DNA of 64,000 nucleotides from the NCBI RefSeq assembly GCF_040253585.1, contig NZ_JBELAU010000002.1, positions 310,001-374,000 of the forward strand. The letters are read 5' to 3'. Shown here one piece after another: positions 33,290-41,726 of the stretch (position 1 is the first letter of the stretch; each line of letters opens with the position of its first letter). The notes beneath the pieces were generated by a model that saw only the letters and a list, made by a program, of their open reading frames with translations, made no database searches and had not been told where the DNA came from. The translations under genes and the position numbers were made by a program. The DNA comes from Emticicia sp040253585. Lineage in GTDB: Bacteria > Bacteroidota > Bacteroidia > Cytophagales > Spirosomataceae.

Positions 33290-34243
33290 ATGAACATCGT
33301 TTTTCTTGATGCCTACACCCTAAATCCGCTCAATGATTTAGATATTTCTATTCTTTACACACTCGGAAATGTAACACTTTACGACCGCACTTCGCCCGAC
33401 CAAATTATTGAACGAGCCGAAAATGCAGACATTATCTTAACCAACAAATGTCCGCTTAACGCACAGACTATCAGTCAATTACCCAATCTAAAATACATTG
33501 GCGTAACGGCCACTGGCTATAATATCATTGATATTGATGCCGCCAAAGCCAAAGGAATAATTGTTGCTAATGTGCGTGGATATAGCTCGGCATCAGTTGC
33601 ACAATTAGTGTTTTCATTGATTTTAGGTTTTACAAATCGAGTAGTTGAACATGCTCAAAACATTGAAAACACATGGACTTCCTGTCCAGATTTTTGTTTT
33701 TATCACTCGCCTTTAGTCGAACTCGAAGGCAAAACTTTGGGCATCATTGGTTTGGGCGATATTGGTAAAAAAGTAGCAAGTATTGGTTTAGGATTTGGCA
33801 TGAAAGTTTTGGCAAATAAACGAGATTTAAGTTCGGGTGGTATGAGTGATGTAGAGCTTTGTAGCCAAGAGCAGATATTTCAAGAAAGTGATTTTATTAC
33901 GCTGCATTGCCCACTAACCACTGATAATCAACAACTTATTAACAAGGTCACATTAGCACAAATGAAATCTTCTGCGATTTTGATAAATACTTCAAGAGGC
34001 GGACTAATCCACGAACAAGACTTAGCTGATGCTCTTAACGCTGGCGTGATTGCTGGTGCTGGACTTGATGTGCTTTCTGTTGAGCCACCAACTAAAATCA
34101 ATCCGTTGTTGACCGCAAAAAACACCATTATCACGCCACACATTGCATGGGCGGGTGTAAATGCACGTCGAGAATTATTGAAAGGTGTGATTGAAAATAT
34201 CGTAGCATTTCAACAAGGAAAGGCACCAAAAGGGGTAATTTAA
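33290..34243 (+). CDS. D-2-hydroxyacid dehydrogenase
   Basis: 317 residues. The NAD-binding fold has LEGKTLGIIGLGDIGKKVASIGLGFG (about 144-169). The catalytic Arg lies in LINTSRGGLIHEQDL (about 233), the Glu in DVLSVEPP, and the His in ITPHIAWA (about 287). The order is that of glycerate/hydroxypyruvate or phosphoglycerate dehydrogenases; the substrate cannot be fixed, and a glycerate dehydrogenase-like role is likely. No ACT domain is present, which argues against classical SerA. Confidence 0.92.
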   Translation: MNIVFLDAYTLNPLNDLDISILYTLGNVTLYDRTSPDQIIERAENADIILTNKCPLNAQTISQLPNLKYIGVTATGYNIIDIDAAKAKGIIVANVRGYSSASVAQLVFSLILGFTNRVVEHAQNIENTWTSCPDFCFYHSPLVELEGKTLGIIGLGDIGKKVASIGLGFGMKVLANKRDLSSGGMSDVELCSQEQIFQESDFITLHCPLTTDNQQLINKVTLAQMKSSAILINTSRGGLIHEQDLADALNAGVIAGAGLDVLSVEPPTKINPLLTAKNTIITPHIAWAGVNARRELLKGVIENIVAFQQGKAPKGVI

Positions 34244-34264
34244 AGCTTTTTTTGCAAATTTTCG

Positions 34265-34272
34265 TACCTTTG
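34265..34272 (+). promoter_or_regulatory. -7 box (TACCTTTG) of the DUF5916 gene
   Basis: TACCTTTG fits TAnnTTTG and lies 45 bases before the ATG at 34318. No TTG at 19-21 bases was found. Confidence 0.45.
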
Positions 34273-34317
34273 TGTGTCTATTTTAAAAGCAACAAACTAC
34301 AATTTATAAAATCTTTT

Positions 34318-36654
34318 ATGAAAAAACTATACTTTACTACCGTAGGAGTAATCCTACTGGGGATTAATCTATTATTTGCTCAAGACTCAAAAAACCAAGA
34401 CGACGACAAATATAATATCCATATCAAAAAATCAACTATACCCATCAAATTAGATGGGCTACTTGATGAAGATTCTTGGAAAACTGCCGAAGTTGCCAAA
34501 AACTTCTTTCTGAATCGCCCTTATGATTCTTCTTTTGCTAAACTTCAAACTGAGGTAAAAGTACTTTTCGATGATAATTTCATTTATGTGGGTGCTATTT
34601 GCTACGAACCTCGTAATCTCTACACAGTAGCCTCTTTAAAACGTGATTTTGAAGGCGGTACAAGTGATGTTTTTACGGTAAATTTCGATACCTTTAAAGA
34701 TAAACTCAATGGTTTTCAGTTTGCAATCAATCCCTACGGTGTGCAGCGTGAAGGCTTGATTTTTAATGGCGGAGAATCTTCTAATTTTTGGGATAATAAG
34801 TGGTATTCGCAAGTAAAAAATTATGAAGATTATTGGGTCGTTGAAATGGCAATTCCTTTCAAAACCCTGCGTTATAAAGTTGCTGATGAACAAAATACTT
34901 GGCGAGTAAACTTTGGCCGAAATGTATTGAAACAAAATGAAGTATCAACTTGGCGACCAGTTCCTCGTAATTTTCCGCCAGCAAATTTGGCTTTTGCAGG
35001 CAATTTGATTTGGGACGAAAATCCGCCAAAACCTGGAGCAAATGTTTCGTTGATTCCGTTTGTTTCTGTCGCTATTGAAAAAGATTTTCCACGCAATGAA
35101 AGTGATTTAAAAGCCCTTCCAACAACTTCAAATTTCCCTGCGGGCGTAGGTATGGATGCTAAGATTGCGGTTACGCCATCGTTGAACTTAGATTTAACAA
35201 TAAACCCCGATTTTTCACAGGTTGAGGTTGACAGACAAGTGACAAACTTGAGTCGTTTTGAGTTATTCTTTCCCGAAAGAAGGCAGTTTTTTCTCGAAAA
35301 CAACGACCTTTTTGGCACTTTTGGTTTTCCTGATACTCGTCCGTTTTTCTCTCGCCGCATTGGTATTACTCGGAATCCGAATACTGGAAACACGCAACGA
35401 GTACCGATTTTGGCAGGGGCAAGACTCAGCGGAAAACTCAACGACGATTGGAGAATTGGTGTAATGAATATGCAAACCAGAAAGGTAAATTTTGGTGAAG
35501 ATAAATATTTACCAGCGGCAAATTATTCGGTGGCGGTTGTGCAGCGAAAACTCTTGAATCGTTCAACTTTGGGGGGTATTTTTGTGAATAAAGAAAATGA
35601 TTTCAGCAGCCTAAGTGCCGAACAAACGGCGGGTTACAGAAAGTATAATCGAGTTGGTGGTTTAGAATTTAATTTTTATTCAAAAGATAACAAATTCCAA
35701 TCTGAAAGTTATTATCATCAATCGTTTTCGCCAGAAAACAAGAAAGATGCAGGAAGTGCCGCTCACTTTATGGGTTATAGTCACCCAAATCTTGAACTAA
35801 ACCTGGGCGTACAACGTATTGGCGAGAACTACCGTGCCGATGTAGGTTTTGTGCCACGCACAGGAATTTGGCAAATATACCGGCCTCTAACCATTATTTT
35901 GAATCCAAAATCACAAACGATTGCTAAGTATATCAATGCGTATGGCTTTGGTTCGGAGGGAAATGATGTTTATGATTTAAAAGGTAAAAGGCTTGATAGC
36001 GAAACGAATCTCTTTGTTTTTGCCAGTAGTCCAAGGGGGTCAGAGGCCTACATTGCTTATGGTTCAAGTTTTACTCACTTGTTTAATCCTTTCGACCCAA
36101 CCAATGCCAGCGATAACCCAAATCCCGATACTTACAAAAATGTAGTAGAATTGCCCGTTGGCGACTATCGTTCACGAACATTTAATATAGGTTTTGAAAG
36201 TAGTCGTAGGAACAATATTAATGGCGAATTCGACTTCTCGAAAGGTTCGTATTTCTCGAATAAAGCCGAAAAAATTAATGGAAAATCTACAAATTTTAGT
36301 GGTAGTATTGGTTATCGTTATCAACCCTACGGTGTATTTTCGGTGGATTGTGAATACACAAAAATTGATATGCCACTGCCTTATAATAGCGTAGAATACT
36401 GGTTAATTGGCCCTCGTGCTGAGTTATCTTTCTCGAAAAGTGTATTTTTCAGTACGTTTTTTCAGTATAATACCCAAACCAATAATACGAATATCAACTC
36501 TCGTTTACAGTGGCGTTTCCGTCCTGTTTCTGATTTATTTTTGGTTTATACTGATAATTATTTTGCCGAAAATATTCCGAATTATTACATCAAAGCATGG
36601 ACTCCTAAAAATCGGGCATTGATTTTGAAAATGACCTATTGGTTGAATGTGTAG
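34318..36654 (+). CDS. DUF5916 outer-membrane protein with CBM9-like N-terminus
   Basis: 778 residues from ATG at 34318, where a signal peptide begins (MKKLYFTTVGVILLGINLLFAQ); a longer in-frame start adds 22 residues of unlikely sequence. A CBM9-type domain covers about 35-215 (IPIKLDGLLDEDSWKTAEVA, VLFDDNFIYVGAICYEP). The DUF5916 core follows: LDLTINPDFSQVEVDRQVTNLSRFELFFPERRQ-type segments, FFSRRIG. The C-terminus is aromatic-rich, with alternating strands, fitting an outer-membrane beta-barrel. Members are common in Bacteroidota; the ligand is unknown. Confidence 0.88.
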   Translation: MKKLYFTTVGVILLGINLLFAQDSKNQDDDKYNIHIKKSTIPIKLDGLLDEDSWKTAEVAKNFFLNRPYDSSFAKLQTEVKVLFDDNFIYVGAICYEPRNLYTVASLKRDFEGGTSDVFTVNFDTFKDKLNGFQFAINPYGVQREGLIFNGGESSNFWDNKWYSQVKNYEDYWVVEMAIPFKTLRYKVADEQNTWRVNFGRNVLKQNEVSTWRPVPRNFPPANLAFAGNLIWDENPPKPGANVSLIPFVSVAIEKDFPRNESDLKALPTTSNFPAGVGMDAKIAVTPSLNLDLTINPDFSQVEVDRQVTNLSRFELFFPERRQFFLENNDLFGTFGFPDTRPFFSRRIGITRNPNTGNTQRVPILAGARLSGKLNDDWRIGVMNMQTRKVNFGEDKYLPAANYSVAVVQRKLLNRSTLGGIFVNKENDFSSLSAEQTAGYRKYNRVGGLEFNFYSKDNKFQSESYYHQSFSPENKKDAGSAAHFMGYSHPNLELNLGVQRIGENYRADVGFVPRTGIWQIYRPLTIILNPKSQTIAKYINAYGFGSEGNDVYDLKGKRLDSETNLFVFASSPRGSEAYIAYGSSFTHLFNPFDPTNASDNPNPDTYKNVVELPVGDYRSRTFNIGFESSRRNNINGEFDFSKGSYFSNKAEKINGKSTNFSGSIGYRYQPYGVFSVDCEYTKIDMPLPYNSVEYWLIGPRAELSFSKSVFFSTFFQYNTQTNNTNINSRLQWRFRPVSDLFLVYTDNYFAENIPNYYIKAWTPKNRALILKMTYWLNV

Positions 36655-36658
36655 AAAT

Positions 36659-36682
36659 AGTCAACGGTTTTCAGTCAACAGT
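36659..36682. repeat. Dispersed AGTCAACGGTT/CAGTCAACAGT repeat, copy 2
   Basis: AGTCAACGGTT then CAGTCAACAGT, the same pair of motifs as at 22887-22917, again directly after a stop codon (the DUF5916 stop ends at 36654). Confidence 0.55.
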
Positions 36683-36691
36683 CCATAAAAA

Positions 36692-36799
36692 CATGAGTAA
36701 TCCCGAATTTAATTTGAGAAACGATTCATTGCCGTCAGTTAAAACTGACGGCAATGAATTAAATCCTTATTGAGGAATTAAAATTCGGGATTATTCATG
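36692..36799. repeat. Nested palindrome between convergent genes
   Basis: The outer arms 36692-36714 (CATGAGTAATCCCGAATTTAATT) and 36776-36799 are inverted copies with one mismatch and one extra base. Inside lies a perfect 17-bp hairpin with a 2-base loop (36724-36740 and 36743-36759, core TTGCCGTCAGTT). It ends 4 bases from the stop of the GntP permease gene, so it also closes two convergent transcripts. Confidence 0.75.
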
Positions 36800-36803
36800 C
36801 TTT

Positions 36804-38132
36804 TTAGCATATCAAATAAATCAAACAAACCACAATCAAACTCACAATTCCTTGCAAGCCTGAAAGTAATGTGTGAGTGCGGTAGGCATCTCGTTGGTTG
36901 AGGCCTGTAAACTGCGAAACCACCCAAAACCAAGCATCATTGGCGTGCGAAACGGTCATTGCTCCGCTACCTACTGCCATTACTAATAGCGTAAGGTCGA
37001 GTGGCTCAGTAAAACCTACGGTACTTGCGAGCGGTGCTAAAATACCCGAAGTAAGTACCATCGAAGTGGTGGTTGACCCCTGTGCTGTTTTGAAAAATGC
37101 AGCTACCAAAAACGCAATCACCAAAAACATTACGCCCGATGTCTGATTGGCCAAAAGCCACTCGCTAATCATGTTTTTGAGAGCCGTTTCTTTCAAAATG
37201 GCTCCGAAAGCTCCCCCCGCTCCTACTAACACAAGCGTTGTGCCGCAATGCTCGATGCCACTTTTGAAACAGGCTAATAGTTTATCAGCAGGTTTTTCGG
37301 GAAAAAGCGTGTAAGAAAACCCAATTGCCAATAAAAACGATACTAATGGACTACCGAGAAAACTCAACCAGTGCAAAACTTCTTCACTAAAAATGTGAGA
37401 GATTTTGGCAAAAGATGCAAAAGCAATCAACAAAATTGGTAGCAAAATTGGCATAAATGCTTTCCACGCAGGCAAGTTGCTGCTCATTACTTCGCTGATT
37501 TCCAAATTGTTACCTTCGATTATTTCTACATTTGAAGCAAATTTTTGAGCAAACCAAGTAGAAACAAATAAACTCGGAATCGAAACTACCAAACCAACCA
37601 AAATTACAAGTCCAACGGAATCGGTCAGGTTCAGATTTCCTGCTGCCGAAAGTGGGCCAGGTGTGGGTGGCACGAGCGTATGCGTAGCAAAAAGTCCACC
37701 CGAAAGAGCAATAGCTATCGTTCCGAGCGGTCGATTTACTTTCTTGGCTACAATTTTATTCAGTTTTGCCAAAATAATAAAACCAGAATCACAAAAAACA
37801 GGAATACCGACAATCGCTCCAATGACCGACATCGCAAAAGCAGGATATTTTTCACCAAAAAGTTTTAGAATTATATCAGCAACCTTAATTGCCGCTCCTG
37901 ATTTATCGAGAATTGCTCCAATCACGCATCCCAAAATAACCATCAAACCAATTTTCGACATCAATTCTCCGAAGCCTTTTCCGATTATTTCGGCCAATTT
38001 ATCAATCGGCAGACCTGCAAAAATTCCAACGCCTAAAGCCGCCAAAAGTAAGCCCGCTAAAGGGTGAAGTTTGAACCAAGTAGAAGAAACAACAATGAAG
38101 GCTATCGCCAAAAACACAACGAGGATTATCAT
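36804..38132 (-). CDS. GntP-family permease (gluconate/H+ symporter-like)
   Basis: 442 residues, almost entirely hydrophobic with about 12-14 helices. GntP features include LAALGVGIFAGLPIDKLAEIIGKGFGELMSKIGLMVILGCVIG near the N-terminus, LVPPTPGPLSAAGNL in the middle, and SHANDAWFWVVSQF near the C-terminus. GntP carriers import gluconate or related sugar acids; some take D-serine or other amino acids. It lies downstream of a glutamine synthetase-like and an ATP-grasp gene on the same strand but separated by 149 bases, so co-transcription is uncertain. Confidence 0.9.
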   Translation of the reverse strand: MIILVVFLAIAFIVVSSTWFKLHPLAGLLLAALGVGIFAGLPIDKLAEIIGKGFGELMSKIGLMVILGCVIGAILDKSGAAIKVADIILKLFGEKYPAFAMSVIGAIVGIPVFCDSGFIILAKLNKIVAKKVNRPLGTIAIALSGGLFATHTLVPPTPGPLSAAGNLNLTDSVGLVILVGLVVSIPSLFVSTWFAQKFASNVEIIEGNNLEISEVMSSNLPAWKAFMPILLPILLIAFASFAKISHIFSEEVLHWLSFLGSPLVSFLLAIGFSYTLFPEKPADKLLACFKSGIEHCGTTLVLVGAGGAFGAILKETALKNMISEWLLANQTSGVMFLVIAFLVAAFFKTAQGSTTTSMVLTSGILAPLASTVGFTEPLDLTLLVMAVGSGAMTVSHANDAWFWVVSQFTGLNQRDAYRTHTLLSGLQGIVSLIVVCLIYLIC

Positions 38133-38281
38133 GGAAATTTAATGAATGAATGAGAGAGTGATAGGATGAGAGAATGAATGCTGTTGACTAAATAATTATG
38201 ATAAAATTCTGAAAGTTAAATGCCTAAATATTCAGTATCCACTGCGGCACACATTCTATCATTCAAAATTCTATCATTGAT
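38133..38281. repeat. Gap with GAATGA/TCATTC-type repeats
   Basis: The left part is rich in GAATGA, GAGAGTGATAG and GAGAATGAATG; the right part has CATTCTATCATTC and TTCTATCATTGA, its inverted counterpart. A related plus-strand stretch, CACTCATTCGCTCATTC followed by AATCATTC, occurs at 55708-55735. No gene or promoter was seen. Confidence 0.5.
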
Positions 38282-39631
38282 TTAAACTATCTCAAAATAA
38301 CGTTTTAACTCCCAGTCGGTTACTACTTTGGCATGTTGTCTCCACTCCCAATCTCGGGTTTGAGTGAAATGCTGCACGAAAGTTTCGCCGAAAAGTTCTT
38401 TGGCAATAGCGGAGTTCTCCATGGCTTGCGTAGCTTCGTGCAAGTTGCGTGGTAAAATACCATTACTAATATCACGATAGCCATTGCCAACCGTAGCGGG
38501 CTGATTAAGTTTAAGTTGATGACGAATGCCGTATAAGCCAGCCGCCAAACAAGCCGCCAAAGCCAAATAGGGATTCGTATCTGACCCAACAACACGAGTT
38601 TCGAGGCGGCAAGATTTTTTACCCAAAGGCAAAGCTCGCAAAGCCACCGTTCGGTTATCGACCGCCCATGTAAGCGTTGTAGGGGCCCAAGCACCTTCAA
38701 CTAAACGTTTATAACTATTAATTGTCGGAGCAACCATCGGCAAAATATGCGGCAAACAATGCAACTGCCCAGCCATATAACTTTCCATCAATGAACTGAT
38801 ATGATTGGGAGCATTTTCATCATAAAAAAGGTTGTTTTTTTCTGCCAAATCCCACAGACTTTGATGCACATGACCGCTACAACCTGGGAGATTTTCATTG
38901 ACTTTTGCCATAAAAGTGGCCATTATGCCCAATTTATTGGCAATTTCTTTGACCGAAGTTTTGAATAAAATTGCTCTATCGGCAGCCAATAAAATATCCG
39001 AATAAGTGATTGCAGCTTCGTAAACTCCTGGCCCAGTTTCGGTATGCAAACCTTCGAGTGGAATATCAAATTTGGTAAGTTGCTCGAAAATATTAGTCAT
39101 GAAATCGTTGCGTAAGCTACTACGGAGTAACGAATAACCAAACATTCCAGGCGTAAGTGGCGTCAGATTCTGAAAACCTTTTTCATGAATAGATGCAGGA
39201 GTTTCTTCAAAATTAAACCACTCAAATTCTTGCGAAAAGAAAGGCTTAAAACCTTGTTTATCAGCATCTTCAATGACTCTTTTTAGTACATTTCTTGGAC
39301 AAACCTCGGCCGCTTCTTCAATAAATTCGGCTAAAAAAAATGGAATATCATTTTCCCACGGAATTTTACGAAATGTACTCAAATCCAGCTTTGCTTTTGC
39401 ATCGGGGTAGCCCGAGTGCCAACCTGTAAAGCTGGCGTTATCGTAGCAAACATCGGCCATATCCCAGCCAAAAACTACATCACAAAAACCTAAATCTCCA
39501 TCCAAAAGGGACATAAATTTTTGTTTACTAATATATTTTCCACGTAAAACTCCATCAATATCAGCAATTGCCAATTTGACTTTGCCCGATGGATGATTGT
39601 TTACGTAATTGATGATTTCTTGTTGTGTCAT
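38282..39631 (-). CDS. Glutamine synthetase-family ligase (PuuA-like)
   Basis: 449 residues from ATG at 39631 (MTQQEIINYVNNHPSGKVKLAIADIDGVLRGKYI), the family start; an in-frame start upstream would overlap the ATP-grasp gene by 38 bases. The beta-grasp N-domain is followed by the catalytic domain with TETGPGVYEAAITYSDIL (metal-binding Glu), NLPGCSGHVHQSLWD (H-x-H region) and VGSDTNPYLALAACLAAG. The sequence is nearer to gamma-glutamylpolyamine or other gamma-glutamyl ligases than to ordinary GlnA. The amine substrate is unknown. It is 31 bases downstream of an ATP-grasp ligase gene. Confidence 0.87.
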   Translation of the reverse strand: MTQQEIINYVNNHPSGKVKLAIADIDGVLRGKYISKQKFMSLLDGDLGFCDVVFGWDMADVCYDNASFTGWHSGYPDAKAKLDLSTFRKIPWENDIPFFLAEFIEEAAEVCPRNVLKRVIEDADKQGFKPFFSQEFEWFNFEETPASIHEKGFQNLTPLTPGMFGYSLLRSSLRNDFMTNIFEQLTKFDIPLEGLHTETGPGVYEAAITYSDILLAADRAILFKTSVKEIANKLGIMATFMAKVNENLPGCSGHVHQSLWDLAEKNNLFYDENAPNHISSLMESYMAGQLHCLPHILPMVAPTINSYKRLVEGAWAPTTLTWAVDNRTVALRALPLGKKSCRLETRVVGSDTNPYLALAACLAAGLYGIRHQLKLNQPATVGNGYRDISNGILPRNLHEATQAMENSAIAKELFGETFVQHFTQTRDWEWRQHAKVVTDWELKRYFEIV

Positions 39632-39662
39632 TATGGCTTGGTTGAAAGATGGTTGTCGTAAA

Positions 39663-40868
39663 TCAATGTACAGGTTTATCAGGAGCGGGAGCAGAAGCAT
39701 GATAGCCCAAATCTCGAATCATTGTGGCATATTTTTCCATGAGTTCGAGTACTTTTGCTCTACTTTTTGAACGAACGATAAGTCCAATATGATATTCTTC
39801 GTTCATTTTCCAAACAATTTCGGGGTCATTGAATGGAGCATAATCTGGGTGTTCATGCGATGAAAGCGAAATCACGATGCCCGAATAATAATCTTCCACA
39901 ACTGGCAATTCATAAGTTCCTCCTGCCGCAACTACGGTTTCAATTTTTGCCCATTCTCTCCACAAGTTTATTCCCGACGAATATTCAACCATTTCGGCCA
40001 AATTTGCCCCTCCTACTCTTGAAGCCGTTTCGAGGAAATAAAATTTACCATCTTCATAACATTTTATCATTTCGGTGTGTGACGCACTCGATTTCATACC
40101 AAACGCCCGCATCACATCTTCATTCATCTTCTTGAGTGCGGCATCATCTTCCGATTCATGCTCAACCGTAACCGAGCGGAAAATTCCACCACCGTGAGCT
40201 ACCTCAAAAGGCGTGTTTAGGTATTGGCTACATCTCGTAAAAATTACTTTACCATTTAGCGTTAGCGAATCAACGTGATAAACATCGCCAGGTTTGAATT
40301 GCTCAATCAAGAAATTGTGGCGTTCGTCGCCCAACGAATGCACGGTGTCCCATGCTTCTTGGAAACTATGCACTTTTTTGATTCCAGCGGCTGATGCTTC
40401 AGAACGGGGTTTTATCACCCATGGCGGAGAAGTACGTTGCAAATATTCAGTAATATCAATATCATGAAAAAGCGTGCTGAAAGGCGGAACAGCAATACCC
40501 GCATCTTGTGCCTGCACACGCATGGCGAGCTTATCTCTAAAATAACGAGCAGTAGTTTGTCCCATTCCTGGAATTCGGAAATGCTCACGCACCAAAGCTG
40601 CTTTTTCGACATCAAAGTCATCAAGTGCCACTACTCTATCAATTTTTTTGCTACGCATCAAAGCTGCTAAGCCAACCAATATTTTTTGGTAGGTATCGAA
40701 GGTGTTTTCTACGTTATCTAAATAAAAAATCTCGTCGATTGACTCACGAGGCCATGCTTTATCTTGCAGTTTTTGGTTGGTAAGCAAATACACATTATTA
40801 CCTTCTGCTTTGCAAGATTTTAAAAATTCTACACCTTTAAAATAAGTACAGATACAAAGAAAATTCAT
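39663..40868 (-). CDS. ATP-grasp domain carboxylate-amine ligase-like protein
   Basis: 401 residues. A pre-ATP-grasp Rossmann-like domain (MNFLCICTYFKGVEFLKSC to about 110) precedes the ATP-grasp fold: GMGQTTARYFRDKLAMR, PPWVIKPRSEASAAGIKKV (ATP-binding Lys), FLIEQFKPGDVYHVDSL, and the metal-binding KFYFLETASRVGGANLAEM. The C-terminal part resembles the lid of amino acid ligases. It probably joins a carboxylate to an amine via an acyl phosphate. It forms a two-gene unit with the glutamine synthetase-like protein. Substrates are unknown. Confidence 0.86.
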   Translation of the reverse strand: MNFLCICTYFKGVEFLKSCKAEGNNVYLLTNQKLQDKAWPRESIDEIFYLDNVENTFDTYQKILVGLAALMRSKKIDRVVALDDFDVEKAALVREHFRIPGMGQTTARYFRDKLAMRVQAQDAGIAVPPFSTLFHDIDITEYLQRTSPPWVIKPRSEASAAGIKKVHSFQEAWDTVHSLGDERHNFLIEQFKPGDVYHVDSLTLNGKVIFTRCSQYLNTPFEVAHGGGIFRSVTVEHESEDDAALKKMNEDVMRAFGMKSSASHTEMIKCYEDGKFYFLETASRVGGANLAEMVEYSSGINLWREWAKIETVVAAGGTYELPVVEDYYSGIVISLSSHEHPDYAPFNDPEIVWKMNEEYHIGLIVRSKSRAKVLELMEKYATMIRDLGYHASAPAPDKPVH

Positions 40869-40972
40869 AGGTTCAAGGGGAATTGTTGATGGTTTACTTT
40901 ATACAATACTCAAATATAAAAATTTGGTATTTATATTCAATATTTTCGGGCGAATTCTTCTAAAAACAAAAA

Positions 40973-40998
40973 AGCCTCCCGCAGTTTTGCGAGAGGCT
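40973..40998 (-). terminator. Terminator of the DUF1573 gene
   Basis: The arms AGCCTCCCGCA and TGCGAGAGGCT pair at 10 of 11 positions around GTTT. On the minus strand it is followed by TTTTTTGTTTTTAG. It begins 28 bases past the stop. Confidence 0.8.
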
Positions 40999-41025
40999 CT
41001 TGTATAAAAACTAATCTTTCTCAGA

Positions 41026-41451
41026 TTATGATTTTTTCTTAGCATTTGGTGCTGACGCAGGAGCTGCTGCTGGTGCAGGAGCTGAAGTTACTTCACCTTT
41101 GATAGTTAAGATTACCGATGAGTTTTCAGCATTGCTTGATACCGTGATAGTTTTTGTAAATGCACCTGGACGACCAGAAGTGTTATATCCAACTTTGATA
41201 ATACTTTTACCACCTGGCATAATTGGGTCTTTTGAATATTCTGGAGTTGTACATCCGCAAGACGCTTGTGCATTTGAGATAACAACTGGAGCTGTACCAG
41301 TGTTTGTTACTTCAAAATTGTAAGTTGCCAATGGACCTTCCGATAATTTACCGAAATCATGTACTTCTTTGTTGAATTTTAACACTCCTTGAGCGTTAGA
41401 TGCTGCTACGAAAGCAAATACTACTGCAATTGTTAGAAATAATTTTTTCAT
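41026..41451 (-). CDS. Secreted DUF1573 protein
   Basis: 141 residues with a signal peptide (MKKLFLTIAVVFAFVAASNAQ). The single Ig-like DUF1573 domain shows FNKEVHDFGKLSEGPLATYNFEVTN, ASCGCTTPEYSKDPIMPGGKSIIKVGYN. The CGCT Cys pair is typical. An Ala/Pro-rich tail ends the protein. Such proteins are abundant in the Bacteroidota envelope; the function is unknown. Single-gene unit with its own terminator. Confidence 0.9.
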   Translation of the reverse strand: MKKLFLTIAVVFAFVAASNAQGVLKFNKEVHDFGKLSEGPLATYNFEVTNTGTAPVVISNAQASCGCTTPEYSKDPIMPGGKSIIKVGYNTSGRPGAFTKTITVSSNAENSSVILTIKGEVTSAPAPAAAPASAPNAKKKS

Positions 41452-41590
41452 TGAATTAATTGATTTTAAGATTTAAAATAAGATTTTTGTTATTAGCAAA
41501 GCATATTGTTAATACAAATAAACATCATTATAGATATATATGCCAAATTTTTAACAAGTCATTAACAAAATCGTGCCACTTTTCAATTTT

Positions 41591-41621
41591 TTGAAAAATG
41601 AAATATTTTTTTCTAACTTTA
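41591..41621 (+). promoter_or_regulatory. Promoter of the E1 alpha-beta gene
   Basis: TTG at 41591-41593, 20 bases, then TAACTTTA at 41614-41621 (one mismatch to TAnnTTTG). The leader to the ATG at 41727 would be about 100 bases. Confidence 0.55.
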
Positions 41622-41726
41622 CGTTGAAATTAGTTGTTATACTAACTATTTTCAATATTCTTAAAAACTCGACCTATAAATTGGTCTCTTTAGCCAGTAG
41701 CGTTTATTCGCTCTACATTTCATCTT

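Noticed and set aside
33290..34243. Phosphoglycerate dehydrogenase SerA
   Set aside because: The protein lacks the C-terminal ACT domain and has the length of glycerate/hydroxypyruvate-type dehydrogenases, so only the broad family is named.
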